Below are positions 6,275 through 6,383 of a stretch of 6,383 nt of DNA, in pieces. The first letter of the stretch is position 1. Each line of letters opens with the position of its first letter. The stretch covers positions 1 to 6,383 of the forward strand of contig QKDJ01000113.1 in assembly GCA_003252145.1 (NCBI GenBank), written 5' to 3'. Source of the DNA: Azovibrio restrictus (lineage in GTDB: Bacteria > Pseudomonadota > Gammaproteobacteria > Burkholderiales > Rhodocyclaceae). The notes under the pieces were generated by a model. The model made no database searches. It saw nothing but the letters and a program-made list of their open reading frames with translations, and was not told the origin of the DNA. The translations under genes and the position numbers were made by a program.

Positions 6275-6383
6275 CGGAAAGCCTGCTGCTGGCATTTGCG
6301 CTGATGTTGATTTTGGAAGGGGTGATGCCCTTCCTCATGCCGGCAGCCTGGCGGGAGACCTTTCGGCGTCTGATCCAGTTTTC
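6271..6383 (+). CDS. DUF2065 (YjeT-like) small membrane protein, 5' part only
   Basis: The first 37 codons of a gene cut off by the window edge are visible. The product begins MTESLLLAFALMLILEGVMP and continues FLMPAAWRETFRRLIQF. A hydrophobic helix (about 4-23) is followed by a basic amphipathic stretch. It aligns well with E. coli YjeT (DUF2065), which has LEGLGPMLYPKAWKKM at the matching place. YjeT is a protein of about 65 residues with two predicted membrane helices, also encoded just after hflC, so a second helix should lie beyond the edge. The function of this family is not known to me. Its conserved place after hflC and the 4-nt overlap suggest a role with HflKC-FtsH or at the same membrane, which is inference. 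In many betaproteobacteria hisZ and purA follow. Confidence 0.88.
   Translation, partial: MTESLLLAFALMLILEGVMPFLMPAAWRETFRRLIQF

Overview
This window is a conserved block of housekeeping genes, all on the + strand and tightly packed. The order is bamB - der - hfq - hflX - hflK - hflC - a DUF2065 (YjeT-like) gene, which runs off the right edge. The GC-rich, strongly biased codon use, the Hfq sequence (a core nearly identical to E. coli Hfq, with an RREH rim and a very short tail) and the bamB-der-hfq-hflX-hflK-hflC order all point to a betaproteobacterium. A Rhodocyclales-type environmental bacterium is my best guess. The class is inferred with fair confidence; the genus cannot be told from this sequence.

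Layout. Bases 1-17 look like the last codons of an upstream gene whose TGA overlaps the bamB ATG. bamB (17-1171) encodes the beta-propeller lipoprotein of the outer-membrane BAM complex. It overlaps der (1168-2493), the double-GTPase 50S ribosome assembly factor, by 4 nt. A 99-nt gap follows. It holds a strong stem-loop and an A-rich leader ending in a good ribosome binding site for hfq (2593-2832), the RNA chaperone. A 75-nt gap holds a convincing intrinsic-terminator-like hairpin that ends only 16 nt before the hflX ATG. hflX (2908-4077) encodes a ribosome-associated GTPase. After a short gap come hflK (about 4131-5408) and hflC (5408-6274), the two SPFH membrane proteins that form the HflKC cage around the FtsH protease. 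Their stop and start codons overlap by 1 nt. The DUF2065 small membrane protein gene (6271 onward) overlaps hflC by 4 nt.

How the genes work together. The segment covers envelope quality control (BamB at the outer membrane, HflKC at the inner membrane) and RNA/ribosome control (Der, Hfq, HflX). Overlapping stop/start codons suggest two translationally coupled modules: (upstream gene)-bamB-der and hflK-hflC-DUF2065. hfq and hflX sit between them and are separated by the only two RNA structures I can support. I found no confident sigma-70 promoter in the window.

Novelty. No gene here is unfamiliar apart from the uncharacterised DUF2065 family. I see no mobile element, CRISPR array, RNA gene or defence system. 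The points worth a second look are regulatory: a possible Hfq autoregulatory A-rich leader, the der-hfq stem-loop, and the hfq terminator abutting the hflX start. No intergenic gap exceeds 100 nt.
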